Source: Atriophallophorus winterbourni
Taxonomy: Eukaryota; Platyhelminthes; Trematoda; Plagiorchiida; Microphallidae
Reading direction: 5' to 3'
Assembly: GCA_013407085.1 (NCBI GenBank)
Contig: JACCGJ010001849.1
Span: 1 to 64,000 of the forward strand
DNA length: 64,000 nt
The notes below the pieces were generated by a model, which was not told the origin of the DNA, did not search any database, and saw only the letters and a list, made by a program, of their open reading frames with translations. A program made the translations under genes and the position numbers. Below are positions 51,406 through 62,899 of this stretch, piece after piece. Every line of letters begins with the position of its first letter. Positions within the stretch are counted from its first letter, which is position 1.

Positions 51406-53805
51406 TTTGGTCGAGAAAGACCGATTCTTGTGGAAATAGCTGAAAAGCTGTTGGTGGTGTATTCAGCTCTCCCCAATTCGATTTTCGCGCTATTCTTTTC
51501 AACACTATGATTAATTAAACGAATCTCTCAGATAAATCAGTTCTCCTGAAAAGTAGGTTATATTTTAGCGGTCTTTTCACCTATGTGAATATAATTGTAC
51601 CAAACAAACCATAAGAAATGTGTATTTTTTGATTTACTGATTTGGGAATAAATGTACAAACTATCAAAGGAATCACTCCACAATTGAGGCAATGATTGAC
51701 ATGTGAAATTAAAATAGTAAATTCGCCTGTCATCTCGGCATCCATTTTTACTACCATCAACAATCGAATGCTTTATCTAAGCAAATTGTGGATGACAGCA
51801 TTTAAGGTCCAAGTCAGAATGTTTGAGGAACAATTTAGCATTAACATTTGTTGCGGTATGAAGTTTGCGCATTTTAGTTCATTGACAATGAGGGTCGAAA
51901 ATCGCGGCAAAGCAATACGATGGTTGGAGGAAAAATTATCTGGAAATATGAATAAAGCAATAATTTTTGGCAATAAGCCATCCGATCATCAGCATACATA
52001 ATGATCAATCCATTTGCTTACGATATTTAAAAAAGTGTTTGTGTGGGTTAGACAACGCCTGTTACGTCATTGGTTCTCAGTAAATTTAAATGGACAAATT
52101 TATTGAATTAAACTTTTGGTCCAGCCATTAATTTCTATACTATTATGGCGTATGGGCAACTCCCAAAAATAGTCCATCGCTCGGTAATTCTGATATGCTT
52201 AATAACTTACGAGTTGTCATTGACGAATTGCAGGTAGATGGAATAATTTGTGGCAAAATTTAATCTCGAACCATCGCTAAACGATTTCTGAGTTATTCGA
52301 TCTGAATGTGACGCTGTCACTCAAAATATGAATCAGAGTTGACTGTTGAAAAGCGGTCAACAGGAGAATTATCAGTCTATTGATGTCCTCTGCTCCGAAA
52401 TTTCGGTAAGGTTGATGGAGTCTGATATCTGTCGGCTATAATCAATCTGATTTATTTTCATTGTACATCAAAAAATGCGTAGTCAATTTATCGATGCATC
52501 AGTGAAAATTGTCATGGTCTTTTTAGAAAATGCATCAAGCGAATATTTTGTGTCACAAATTCTCTTGCACCAAATGAATTTAGGATCACTGCGTTTCAAA
52601 TATCTACGATGCCTTTAAAAATGTAAAGACAGCTACTATGTGATAGCCTTCCGAAACACATGAAAATTTAAAATGTCGCACACTCGAATACTTTCTGCTT
52701 AAAGCTGGCATAATTTAAGTCGTTCATGGTCTAACGCCCATGCAGAATCCACTCGCCTTGTTCAATGATTCAACAAAATTTTAAACAGTTGTTTGTGCTG
52801 CTATTTACCGGAAGCAAATTTGATCGGATCACCATTGTAGATTGCTTTCCGGTTTCCCGATCAGAGCCGTATACTTATTACATGAATGTAACGTCTGATG
52901 TCTGAACTAATTGTTTTGGATATTAAACGAGGTATATTTGTGCCAAAGAATGCGCAACACACAATAACTTCCAAGTGGTGCCTCGACGATTACAATGTGT
53001 GGCTGAGCGTCAATGATGGCTGTTGATCCTATTTATTCGTAGCATTAAGCGTTCTGATTTATCCATAATCAGAAAACTATTTCAGAGTGTACGCAAACTT
53101 ATCACGTTGCTTCCACCGGATGAGATTCAAAGTGAGCAACATTTAAATTCGACCAGTACACAATCCTGTATTTTTCATAAACTTTTCAGTAAAATTTATA
53201 AACACATTTTCGCTAACAATTTTAGTGAAACGTATTGCTCGCAGTATAAAAATTATTGTAGATCTAGAAATCGAGAAAGCGCAGAAATTCGTCAAATTAT
53301 AATAAAAATTAATTAGAAAAGTTATACAATATTATGTCACGCTTGTGTGCAATCCATCACTCACGTCGCAAACTGTTGTACGTTGGCACAAAACCAGTGC
53401 GGTTCGTGTTGCCAGAATCCTAGGAGTTTGCATGTTACAAACTGAAAATTTTTAGCAAGATCCGATCGCACTCTGCCGATGTTATCTAACAGTATCTCTA
53501 ATTCTTGGCTATGTTTGTCTTGTACGCCTTCATGGCACTTCGAGCGTGACGTAATCTCCATGATAGATGAGTGAACTCAGCCCGGAGCCATTCGTAAAGT
53601 TTGTTCTCAAAGCGAGTCCATTAATTATGTTTAGTGAGGTCAAGCGCATTGGCCTTGATGTTAATAACTTATCAACCAGCATCTTATTAATCAAGACTCA
53701 AAACAACTCATTCAAATAAGACAATTTTGTTCAAGCTCATTTAAAAAATGGTAAAAACTTGCCCTTTTTCAACCAATCGCCACGTTTCACAAATCCATTT
53801 TGTGA
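51406..53805. repeat. Right arm, non-coding
   Basis: Mirror partners lie at 51740-51910 and 52440-52575. The frames at 51696-52001, 53023-53316 and 53361-53561 have no recognised motif. Confidence 0.5.
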
Positions 53806-53809
53806 TTTC

Positions 53810-55480
53810 CACATATTCCTCCACCTCACGCATTTCCCTCCCACCGTTTACTTGTCACGAATGACAGTGTCAAAGTCACGTTTCGGAAACTCGAATTAAA
53901 AACATAATGTACGCACACGTCGTACAATATTCCTGAGAAAATGCTTAGAGGCACGTAGCTTTTCAATTTTCAGAACCATTACCCAAAGGCCTGCAAACGC
54001 TTGGATCCAGAGTTCATGGTATGATTGATGGTACACCGGGCTTCCTTCTTCGGAGTTACTGAAAAATGTGGCGAATTGATGTAAACGTGGAGTATATTTG
54101 GGTTAATGTATTTCAATCTGAATTTTGAAAAAGTTTTTCTTGTATGATACCGTCATCTCGAATACACTCAGAAAATTTCATGTATCTAAACCTGTGAAGA
54201 AATTTACCTAATCCAAGCAACTGTCATCTAGGCGCAATACATTGTGTAGCAAACCTATTCCGTGCTTTGCGTATTGATTTTGTGCGCAAAAGTTAAATAA
54301 TATTATAACATTGTTAAGATTTGAAATGTAACGTTCATTGATGCGTATCAACACTGAATAAATCAGTTGGTTTTGTGTATGATCAATCGAAAAACATAAA
54401 ATCACACTTGATTTATGCCGTCAATGTTACAATATACATGTTGGACCTTACTTGTATCCGATTGCGGGTATATACCTAGACCCTTTAGTGACCCAGTGTA
54501 ACCTCTCATTCTGACAAAACATCTTCACCTGCATGTTTGTATCATGTTTGTAACGATAGTGTGGGCATTAAGGGTCGAACTCGGTTAAACCCCATGTTTC
54601 GCAGATTGGTATTTGAAACAAGTTGGCCTGACCTCGTGACTGTTACGAAAACCCGTAACAGTCCAATTACACGTGTTGAACACAGCAATCATACGGTAGG
54701 TGATTGTGGATGAAAAGCAAGGGCAGAGTATTCTCACCTCATAAAATCCATAGATTACAAAGTGAAGGATGTACGTTAAATATTTGCCATTTTGTTACAA
54801 AATGCGAGGTTCAAATACGTCGACTGAAATGATCTCTATATGCATGCGCCCTGAAAATGCATTTCAAATATGGATTTATTATCTCTACATAATCCCACTG
54901 AAAAACGGAAGCTGGAAGCTTTTATCCAGCAAATACTTACGAATTTACCGAATATTTCGTGATTTCAAACGAGATCCCGATGATTAGAAATCGACCACGA
55001 GCATTGTAGCTACTTGATGTAAAAAATTTCAAATTTCTTTGCATTATGAATACACGATCGGTCCCAAATATATTCCAATCGATTGTTGATGTAAAACAGT
55101 TCCTTTCTAGATGAAAAATCTTTTGAACATGGCCTGTGGGTTGTTACTATGCAACAGATGTTGTCCATTTCACGGATGAAGCACTTGAACAAACTAATCA
55201 ACCCAAGTTGCCTTGTGCTACGTTACAACAACACGTTCAGACAACAGTTGGAGCCACTTTAAACAAACAAAGTGGCCACTTGTCACACTAGTATTCCTTG
55301 TGACAAACTTCGCCCGCAATGAAACAGGTATCTTGTAAGCATTACGTATTGTAATTAGCATTTTGTTACCTCGCTTCAGGCTATGCTTACTTATATGATT
55401 AAAATAGTTGGAAATGTATAATCACCGATATTAATCTTACTCACATCTCGTTATGTATGTGTTCAGATGAAAGTAATGCT
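53810..55480 (-). repeat. Repeat D, right-arm copy
   Basis: This is the reverse-complement partner of 16130-18590, shorter because about 1 kb of the middle is missing. Matches include cgcatttccctcccaccgtt, ttggacc-ttacttgtatcc and cctgtttcattgcggg-like blocks. It contains D core 4. Confidence 0.8.
55165..55308 (-). repeat. Highly conserved 140-bp core (D core 4)
   Basis: This is the mirror partner of core 1, with about 9 differences over 134 bases. It is the most diverged of the four. The hairpin and the 12-bp palindrome are intact. A change in the smaller gtgtt/aacac pairing becomes a G-U pair. Confidence 0.9.
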
Positions 55481-56155
55481 AGATAAAATGTACGCGGTAT
55501 CATATGAATGATAATTTATTCGAAAACCGCTAGATTCTCTTGATCCTGTGCTAAGCTCTGAATTTGTTTACACAAATCGATTACGGTGATTTCGTTTACA
55601 CGTTTACAAGGATTTCAGAATGTCAGTGTTTATTTTCCGGTGACACCTGGCACTTATTTTACGAACAAGTTCTCTAAGACCTTTTGATGGGCATGTTGCC
55701 CGATTTGGGCAACCAGCTTGACCCAATTATCGCTTGCTAAATAGGGAGTTTGCAATTTGCACCAATGGCACCTAACCGATGTATAAATATGCACTTTTTC
55801 CATTTTAGGCTACAATTCAGTCCAGCACATCTATTCACTCAATGTTTCTGTTTCAAAATTTACATATGAAAATCTTAGAAAATCTTTTTATTCAGCCATT
55901 GTTCAGATTTTGTACTTTCTTGGTCATAGCAAAGGGTGCCACCCGAAAACACGAATTCCTCGAATATTTCATAATCATTTTAGTAATAGCTATATCAGAG
56001 TATATACAAAGTATATAAATGATAGAAGTAGTGTTAGCTTCACGGGAATATAAATTTTAACTGTACAGCCAATCCATCGAATATTTTTTTAGACATTTTT
56101 AGTTAGTGGGAATGTCCTTGTTAATCACATATAACTGTACGTGATAACATATATA
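55481..56155. other. Right-arm intergenic sequence
   Basis: AT-rich, with nothing assignable. Confidence 0.4.
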
Positions 56156-56159
56156 CAAC

Positions 56160-57930
56160 CAATAAATGCATTTTGCTGATCAGTCCATATTCGGTCGTTT
56201 GCTGTCTACGCGCTGACGTTTTACATGCATCATGTGGTGATGATTTTTAATGAACCGCTATTGAACAATCTGGACAATAAAATGATCGACTAACCCCGTC
56301 CGGTCTCATGCATGCGTCGTGATGGTCCGCACAAATTATGGTTACATTTGACGGGGATTAGCGGTCTCGCTGGGCTTATTTTTCCCTTCCTTGTCACCCG
56401 TTCACACGATATTAACGGCACTGATTCCTCGCATCACGGATGGATTGATTCAGCGGGGAGGAGCTAATAAATTTACACTTTATCCAAACACAAAATCTGG
56501 TCATCCATCAGTGTGATTCAGGTGACAGTGCTGGGGGAATTTAGCGTGCTTAGTAGCGCACGAGTTAGCCATTGTATCTTGTCAAGACTATTTTGTCACC
56601 TACACATTGCCCCTACAATACGAATAAGATCTCTAGACTAGACAGGGTTTGGTCTGTTATGATCGACTGAAAATTCCTACTTGCTATTTTAAATAAGTTC
56701 TGCGTATGACCATTGATAATATTTGCAAAGATGCGAACTGTTAACGTAACTTATTCACTAATTAATTTTCTTGTTGATTTCAATTGCAATTGTTGCTTCA
56801 TCTAAGTAATATTACAGATTTACATCTCGATGTAGCCTTAATTATCCACCGAAGCTTTAATCAATAGCGATATTGAATAGCACAGTGAAGAAGAGTGTAT
56901 AATTTTATAGCGCAAATCAAACGTATGCTAAACCTGACAACAGAGTATGGTTTTGATTTGAAGTTGGCTATTTAATAGAGATTCGATCACTCATATGGTG
57001 GAAGGCTACTCTTTTAAAACAATCATAGAAGCCATAAGAGACTGCGTGAAACATTTTCTCTGTCAAGTGAGAGTTTTGACAAACCCAATGATCATGTTAC
57101 AGCATGAGGTGATATAAAGTCACTAGCGCTATAATGATCAAATTGTATGGCATATCCAATTGATGCTTCCGTTATGTTTAAATAACATCGTTTCAATGCA
57201 GAGAACCTGATTGGAATTCACTGAATATTCAAATGATTCAAAAATCCCTATAATGCGTGGTTGATTCAGATACTGATCGTAATGCAATATTAGGTTCCGA
57301 TTTTAGTGCGGTGACCCTGCAATTCCACTTCTGAATAATTTACGAGTTTGCTGACCTTTGACCACAGCACATTGACCTATATCACCGACATTTACAGCGA
57401 GGTCAACATTTGTTTTATTTATGCTCTGACCGTGCACGCTTCATTGACCACAGAACCCATGCCATGATGGGTTAAGTATTTGTTGAATGGGCCAAATGGA
57501 AATCCATAGGCATACGGAATGTTGAAATTGACATTTTGAAAAATAACATTTAGATATTTCGTAGGGGAGCTAGCTTTTTGTGCTTCTTAAAAGACCAGTT
57601 TCTCGTTTTCCATATCGAAATGCTGGAAGCGGCAAGAAAATGATCTCTTTGTGTTCCGCTGGTCACTAGGACATCGTAACCCGCCCATGTCACAAACCAT
57701 AATCTGAGAGCTGATTACAAAAAGGTAAGGATCGAAATGCCGCGAATGCTTCGTGTGAATTAAGCTCTTGTCTTGAACATTCATCCTGTTTCAACCACAT
57801 AACCCACGTGTTTGCTAGGGTCATTTGCAATAACGGTCGGTTACCGTGTGATCATTGAGCGGATTGTTGAATCGAAACATTAATTACTCCGGGCGATTTG
57901 GTCAGCTAATCCGTTGTCATTGAATATATT
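56160..57930 (-). repeat. Composite repeat AB, copy 4
   Basis: B (56160-56680) is followed by A in reverse (57240-57930). The whole is the mirror of 13920-15530, including the linker. It has the same relative arrangement as copy 1. The shared blocks cagcggggaggagctaataa and attaattactccgggcgat are clear. Confidence 0.82.
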
Positions 57931-58050
57931 GACTTGAATATTGATATTTGTCAATTAATTTCCCTTTGATAAAATTCCCGGATCTCTCGATGTACTTTAC
58001 CGCGAGACTTACATGAAGACTTTAAATATTCTTTTATTTTCGTTCGTAGA

Positions 58051-58293
58051 TTGTCGGGAATCAAAATGTCCAAGCTCTCTCAATCCGACCAATATCACAA
58101 TCATGTTACACAAAAAGAGCCACAAACTCAAACAGCCATTGCTAAACCGATAGTGAATCCCCTGGTGATTAATATGAAAGCATATATCTGGTTGACATTT
58201 TTATTGTTTGTTTGTCATCTGCATTATTGTGTGCCATTTTCAACGAACTTTAACGTAGAGCTGAAATTTCGAATATTTTTGTACATTCTCTGA
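58051..58293 (+). CDS. Candidate small membrane-protein exon, unassigned
   Basis: The frame from the internal ATG (58066) reads MSKLSQSDQYHNHVTQKE and then has one hydrophobic stretch (AYIWLTFLLFVCHLHYCV). An acceptor-like ttcgttcgtag lies at 58040-58050. Its left-arm mirror (about 13.5 kb) does not keep the frame. No family is recognised and the gap follows at once, so a downstream exon cannot be checked. Confidence 0.2.
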   Translation: MSGIKMSKLSQSDQYHNHVTQKEPQTQTAIAKPIVNPLVINMKAYIWLTFLLFVCHLHYCVPFSTNFNVELKFRIFLYIL

Positions 58294-58335
58294 CGTATTG
58301 ACAAAAGCAAATTCTCGCAACCTGAATGTGGACTC

Positions 58336-59335
58336 NNNNNNNNNNNNNNNNNNNNNNNNNNNNNNNNNNNNNNNNNNNNNNNNNNNNNNNNNNNNNNNNN
58401 NNNNNNNNNNNNNNNNNNNNNNNNNNNNNNNNNNNNNNNNNNNNNNNNNNNNNNNNNNNNNNNNNNNNNNNNNNNNNNNNNNNNNNNNNNNNNNNNNNNN
58501 NNNNNNNNNNNNNNNNNNNNNNNNNNNNNNNNNNNNNNNNNNNNNNNNNNNNNNNNNNNNNNNNNNNNNNNNNNNNNNNNNNNNNNNNNNNNNNNNNNNN
58601 NNNNNNNNNNNNNNNNNNNNNNNNNNNNNNNNNNNNNNNNNNNNNNNNNNNNNNNNNNNNNNNNNNNNNNNNNNNNNNNNNNNNNNNNNNNNNNNNNNNN
58701 NNNNNNNNNNNNNNNNNNNNNNNNNNNNNNNNNNNNNNNNNNNNNNNNNNNNNNNNNNNNNNNNNNNNNNNNNNNNNNNNNNNNNNNNNNNNNNNNNNNN
58801 NNNNNNNNNNNNNNNNNNNNNNNNNNNNNNNNNNNNNNNNNNNNNNNNNNNNNNNNNNNNNNNNNNNNNNNNNNNNNNNNNNNNNNNNNNNNNNNNNNNN
58901 NNNNNNNNNNNNNNNNNNNNNNNNNNNNNNNNNNNNNNNNNNNNNNNNNNNNNNNNNNNNNNNNNNNNNNNNNNNNNNNNNNNNNNNNNNNNNNNNNNNN
59001 NNNNNNNNNNNNNNNNNNNNNNNNNNNNNNNNNNNNNNNNNNNNNNNNNNNNNNNNNNNNNNNNNNNNNNNNNNNNNNNNNNNNNNNNNNNNNNNNNNNN
59101 NNNNNNNNNNNNNNNNNNNNNNNNNNNNNNNNNNNNNNNNNNNNNNNNNNNNNNNNNNNNNNNNNNNNNNNNNNNNNNNNNNNNNNNNNNNNNNNNNNNN
59201 NNNNNNNNNNNNNNNNNNNNNNNNNNNNNNNNNNNNNNNNNNNNNNNNNNNNNNNNNNNNNNNNNNNNNNNNNNNNNNNNNNNNNNNNNNNNNNNNNNNN
59301 NNNNNNNNNNNNNNNNNNNNNNNNNNNNNNNNNNN
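58336..59335. other. Assembly gap, 1000 N
   Basis: The run of N is exactly 1000 long, which suggests a placeholder of unknown true size. It lies in the right arm. Open frames drawn across it are artefacts. Confidence 0.99.
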
Positions 59336-59647
59336 GTGACGATCTGCATGAACGTGCCAGAATGATCGAATGATTTCTCGATTGTGTTGATTTGAGTAGA
59401 ATATCAATGGAGAGCGTGAATGTGGCGATTCATGTGGCTCAAACGGTTGAACTAACAATTGGGATGCTTCGATTTTATCACGAATTGGTAGCGTGTGTCG
59501 AGAAATTAAGGAATAAATTATGAGGAATACGTTATAAAAAGTAATACAAGAATTTGATCACACCTGTTTTATTAGTTTGGTCTTGATTGCTACGAAATTC
59601 AGCTTGTTAGAGAAGAACCAATTTCGCAAATATTCTATAAATGAGCA

Positions 59648-60094
59648 TCATCTTCCAATTGATCTTCCGTTGATCTCTTTATTAAATGATGCAACAATAG
59701 TGGCGTCTTTTATAACAAACCAGTTTGCACTCAAGCTGCATGTTTGACCCACGGCGATCGATATCTCTCGAATCAGTCGTCGTTTATCATCAAATTGTAT
59801 TCTAAACAGCAACCGCGGATATTTAAGTGGTTCATTTTATTCCCGTCAATCTTACCTTGAAAACGATAATGGATTCAATGTAGTGCTGCGCTCATATCCT
59901 CCACGCTTACGCGCCGCTAGTTGTTGCGGAGCCAGTAAAATTAAGTTCTGTCTAACCGACATCTCGGTCGGGAAAAAATCGTATCCAACGTCAAAGATTT
60001 CAATCACGAGATAAACACCATTATGTCTAGCAAACGGTTGAGTTACGCGTACAAGCCCCCACCAAAATATTGACAAGACAATACGTGAGATGCG
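59648..60094 (-). CDS. Candidate two-exon coding region, unassigned
   Basis: On the minus strand, an open exon (from a possible acceptor gtgtttcggtag near 60095, down to 59856) ends NPLSFSR at a strong donor, tcaag/GTAAGA. After a 54-bp intron, the acceptor ggttgctgtttag leads into 59801-59648. Phase 2 joins correctly and the frame continues IQFDDKRRLIREISIAVGQT to a stop at 59648. The composition is balanced and coding-like (VYLVIEIFDVGYDFFPTEMS). I recognise no family and found no start codon or further exons. A decayed copy lies at the mirror position (10970-11345). It may be a real gene, a recent pseudogene, or coding DNA of a large element. Confidence 0.4.
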
Positions 60095-60371
60095 CACGAT
60101 ACTACCGAAACACAGCAATTATGCAAGGAGAAAATGGCAAACCTCAATTGTTTTGCTTCGCAGTTAATCCAAAAAGTCGAATGTGCAACAGTGACAATGA
60201 CAACCAGGTGTCACAACTTCAAAATGAGGGACGCGACCAAATAAAGATAAGATCCAAAACTGATCAACTCAAATAGTTCAGTATAACCAAAATGGGTAAA
60301 AGTGTACAACATACAAGCCTTTTAAACGTGCGTGCGAATAAATTTATTTAAATTGTTCATCTTACATTCAG

Positions 60372-60455
60372 TGCGATGCACAACGATGTTGTGTAATTGG
60401 GTTCTTACAAAGCAAAAAGATGTTGAAATACAGAATCACAAAGAGAGCCCAGGTG
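60372..60455 (+). mobile_element. Hammerhead-element relative, body only
   Basis: The blocks gggttcttacaaag, agatgttgaaatacagaatc and acaaagagagccc are the reverse complement of about 40795-40865. No ribozyme core is found nearby. Confidence 0.45.
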
Positions 60456-60459
60456 AAGT

Positions 60460-61005
60460 ATTCAAGAAGCCTAAAATTGTCCAAAGCTGTGATCTGTTGT
60501 GCTATACACTCGAGACCTAGGAAGATGAAAATTTTCGCTGGGCCGAACGCAATTTAGTATGTTTGACAGATAAAAAACTCAATCATGTTGACGTAAAATA
60601 TCGGTGGAATTGTGTTAAGAAAAGAAGAATTCGAAAAGTGACCTTATCGTTTACACGAAATTTTATCCACCAAATTGATCAAAGAGATTATTGAACAAGT
60701 CATAAGGATAAACATTCTATGAAAAGAGTTGAAATTGCTAGTCTCACATTCAAATCCGACAGCCTCGTTCTAACTTACAAGAGCCATCAAAAGGCATCCA
60801 AAGTTATGGGATAACTCGACTAAATTTCAGCCATCATGTTTTTTCAAAATTCTTTCAAAGTTTTTCTACTGCCTTCTGTTGTTAAAATTATAAACAACTC
60901 ACGTAATTTGTAGTACGAGCAGACAATGTTCTTTTATTTTCATGTTCAGAAGAGGCTGTGCAACTCTGATCATTCGAGAGTACGGATTGCAGGATCGGGA
61001 TTTAA
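60460..61005. other. Right-arm intergenic sequence
   Basis: Nothing assignable. No clear mirror match. Confidence 0.35.
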
Positions 61006-61007
61006 AG

Positions 61008-61208
61008 TACCGTATTTTTCGGACTATAAGGCGCATATAAAAACACTATTTTTTACGAAACATCGGCAGTAAGCCTTATATTCCGATGCGCCTTATGTGT
61101 GAACATACACTATTCATACATAAGGCGCATCGGAATATAAGGCTTACTGCCGATTTTTCGTAAAAAATAGTGTTTTTATATGCGCCTTATAGTCCGAAAA
61201 ATACGGTA
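61008..61208. mobile_element. Fold-back MITE, near-perfect palindrome
   Basis: The left arm begins taccgtatttttcggactat and the right arm ends atagtccgaaaaatacggta. The two halves pair along almost the whole 201 bp. I count two mismatches outside a central loop of about ten bases. TA flanks both ends, consistent with a TA target-site duplication and a Tc1/mariner-type or similar mobiliser. There is no transposase. It has no partner at the mirror position on the left, so it is a recent insertion. Confidence 0.85.
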
Positions 61209-61319
61209 GTAGGTCAGTATACAGTTTCCATGTGTGAATTGGTCACGTACTGCTAACAGCGTGTGATTTCGCACAAATTTCATTGTTTTAATTGAATAAT
61301 GATCAAAATGTGACTATTG

Positions 61320-61872
61320 TGTTGGTGATTACAAACTGTGAACTATTGATGACATAATCTGTCTAATGGTTTGTGTGTAACTTGAATGTTCACACCTAGA
61401 AACATTGGCAGACGTGTGACTCTAACAGCTATCAATTCATACTCGCATAAATCACAAATGACGGGTGATAATTTGTTCTTAAACCGAAGCGACAATGTTT
61501 ATGTTATCATAATTTCCATCACTTGATATCTAATATCATACTCTTGGCATTTTCATGTATTCCATCCGCATTAACCTATTCTAATGATCTTTGTTAGTAA
61601 GTTGACCTTTGTAAACCACAGATATAATTCATTTATGAGTGAAAGATGGACAAAGTAAGGCTAGGCTCACATTCAGTAGATACGAAATACCTCTAGGAAA
61701 GATCAAAACTTGGGCCTATCACTTGGAATGCAATTTCGTCAAAACTGTGCTACCATTCTCCTTTCGAGCTCTTCATAACGGAGTCCACAGATTGAGCAAG
61801 CGGCGGTCGATTGACTGGATCCACAAATTTGATGAGAGAGCCGCGAAAGATGCTGATATACTCCGTGAATAA
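61320..61872 (+). repeat. Repeat F, right copy, with open coding relic
   Basis: This is the mirror partner of 9660-10160. The frame at 61639-61872 is open for 77 codons (DGQSKARLTFSRYEIPLGKI, then FVKTVLPFSFRALHN, then KRRSIDWIHKFDERAAKDAD) and keeps the reading frame of the left copy, which has one stop. A protein-coding origin is likely. The family is unknown. Confidence 0.65.
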
Positions 61873-62895
61873 GTCGAAACGCGCGAACAATTTACTCAAA
61901 CCGTTTGGGTAAGAAAATAAGGTAGACATCGGAATAATCGAGGATTCCTGTGATCTGGCGACCGTATATATATAATTTTTACATTGGCTGAAACGATATC
62001 TTATACAAGTATTATCTTAACATTTTTAAAAAAACTGGTCATTATTGAAAGCAGAACGTTGTTTAACAGAATAATAATTGATATCTTCTTTTCTATGTTT
62101 GGGTTTATTTATAAACTGCTTGAGCCCCATGCATATGCTATCAAATGGATATGTTGAACACGTCCAAGTGGGTCGATATTAGTTAGAAGCAGTTCATTTC
62201 AGCAGTTGATGAAGTATTCGTTTCGATTGAGTTTTATAATATTAGTAATAGGCACACAGTAAATAAAAGAGGAGCTTAAACACTGATTACATTTCACGTG
62301 TGACAGTTAGCTGCGCATAGGAATCAATTAGCATAAACAGTTTAACATTCAGTGACAGCCTCAATCAATTTGTCTCCACAGCATTGGAAATCACTCGTGT
62401 TAATACCTAAATTGAAAGTTGTTGTACGAGAATGTGAATTAAGACACCAGTGGTAAAATTACATGAACGGGACGTCTGAAAATAGAGGTAGGATGGCTAC
62501 GGCTTTGACAGCCGATGCATTCATCACTGATTATGACTATTAATTTAGATGAACCTTGATCTACATAGCCGGATCAGTTGTCTGTGATGTGGCTTCCTGA
62601 TCAGGAGGAATAATGATATACACATTGAAACGCCGGACTGATTTCTGTAAAAAGAATAATGAAGGATCCATGACTTTATCAGAAGAGGATCCCCGTGCAG
62701 AATGCCAATCAAGCATGGTTCTTTCTTTCAAACAACTTCGGTCCATACAACAATTTGTGTACCCGATTTCAGAATGACTATAAAACTAACTACATCTAAA
62801 TCACACCATTTTTTATAATTTTGTTTCCTTTTTAGATCAAATATGAACACGATTCAATCTGGCGAAGCCTTTCACGTTTCTGACAGATTAGTTTC
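61873..62895. other. Right-arm intergenic sequence with weak ORF
   Basis: The minus frame at 62561-62746 (MDRSCLKERTMLDWHSARGS) contains an internal acceptor-like run (attattctttttacag) before KSVRRFNVYIIIPPDQEATS and a stop. It could be a short terminal exon, but I cannot find its upstream partner. Confidence 0.25.
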
Positions 62896-62899
62896 CTAT

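Noticed and set aside
58240..59458. Four long open frames of 337-402 codons
   Set aside because: They run through the N gap and are artefacts.
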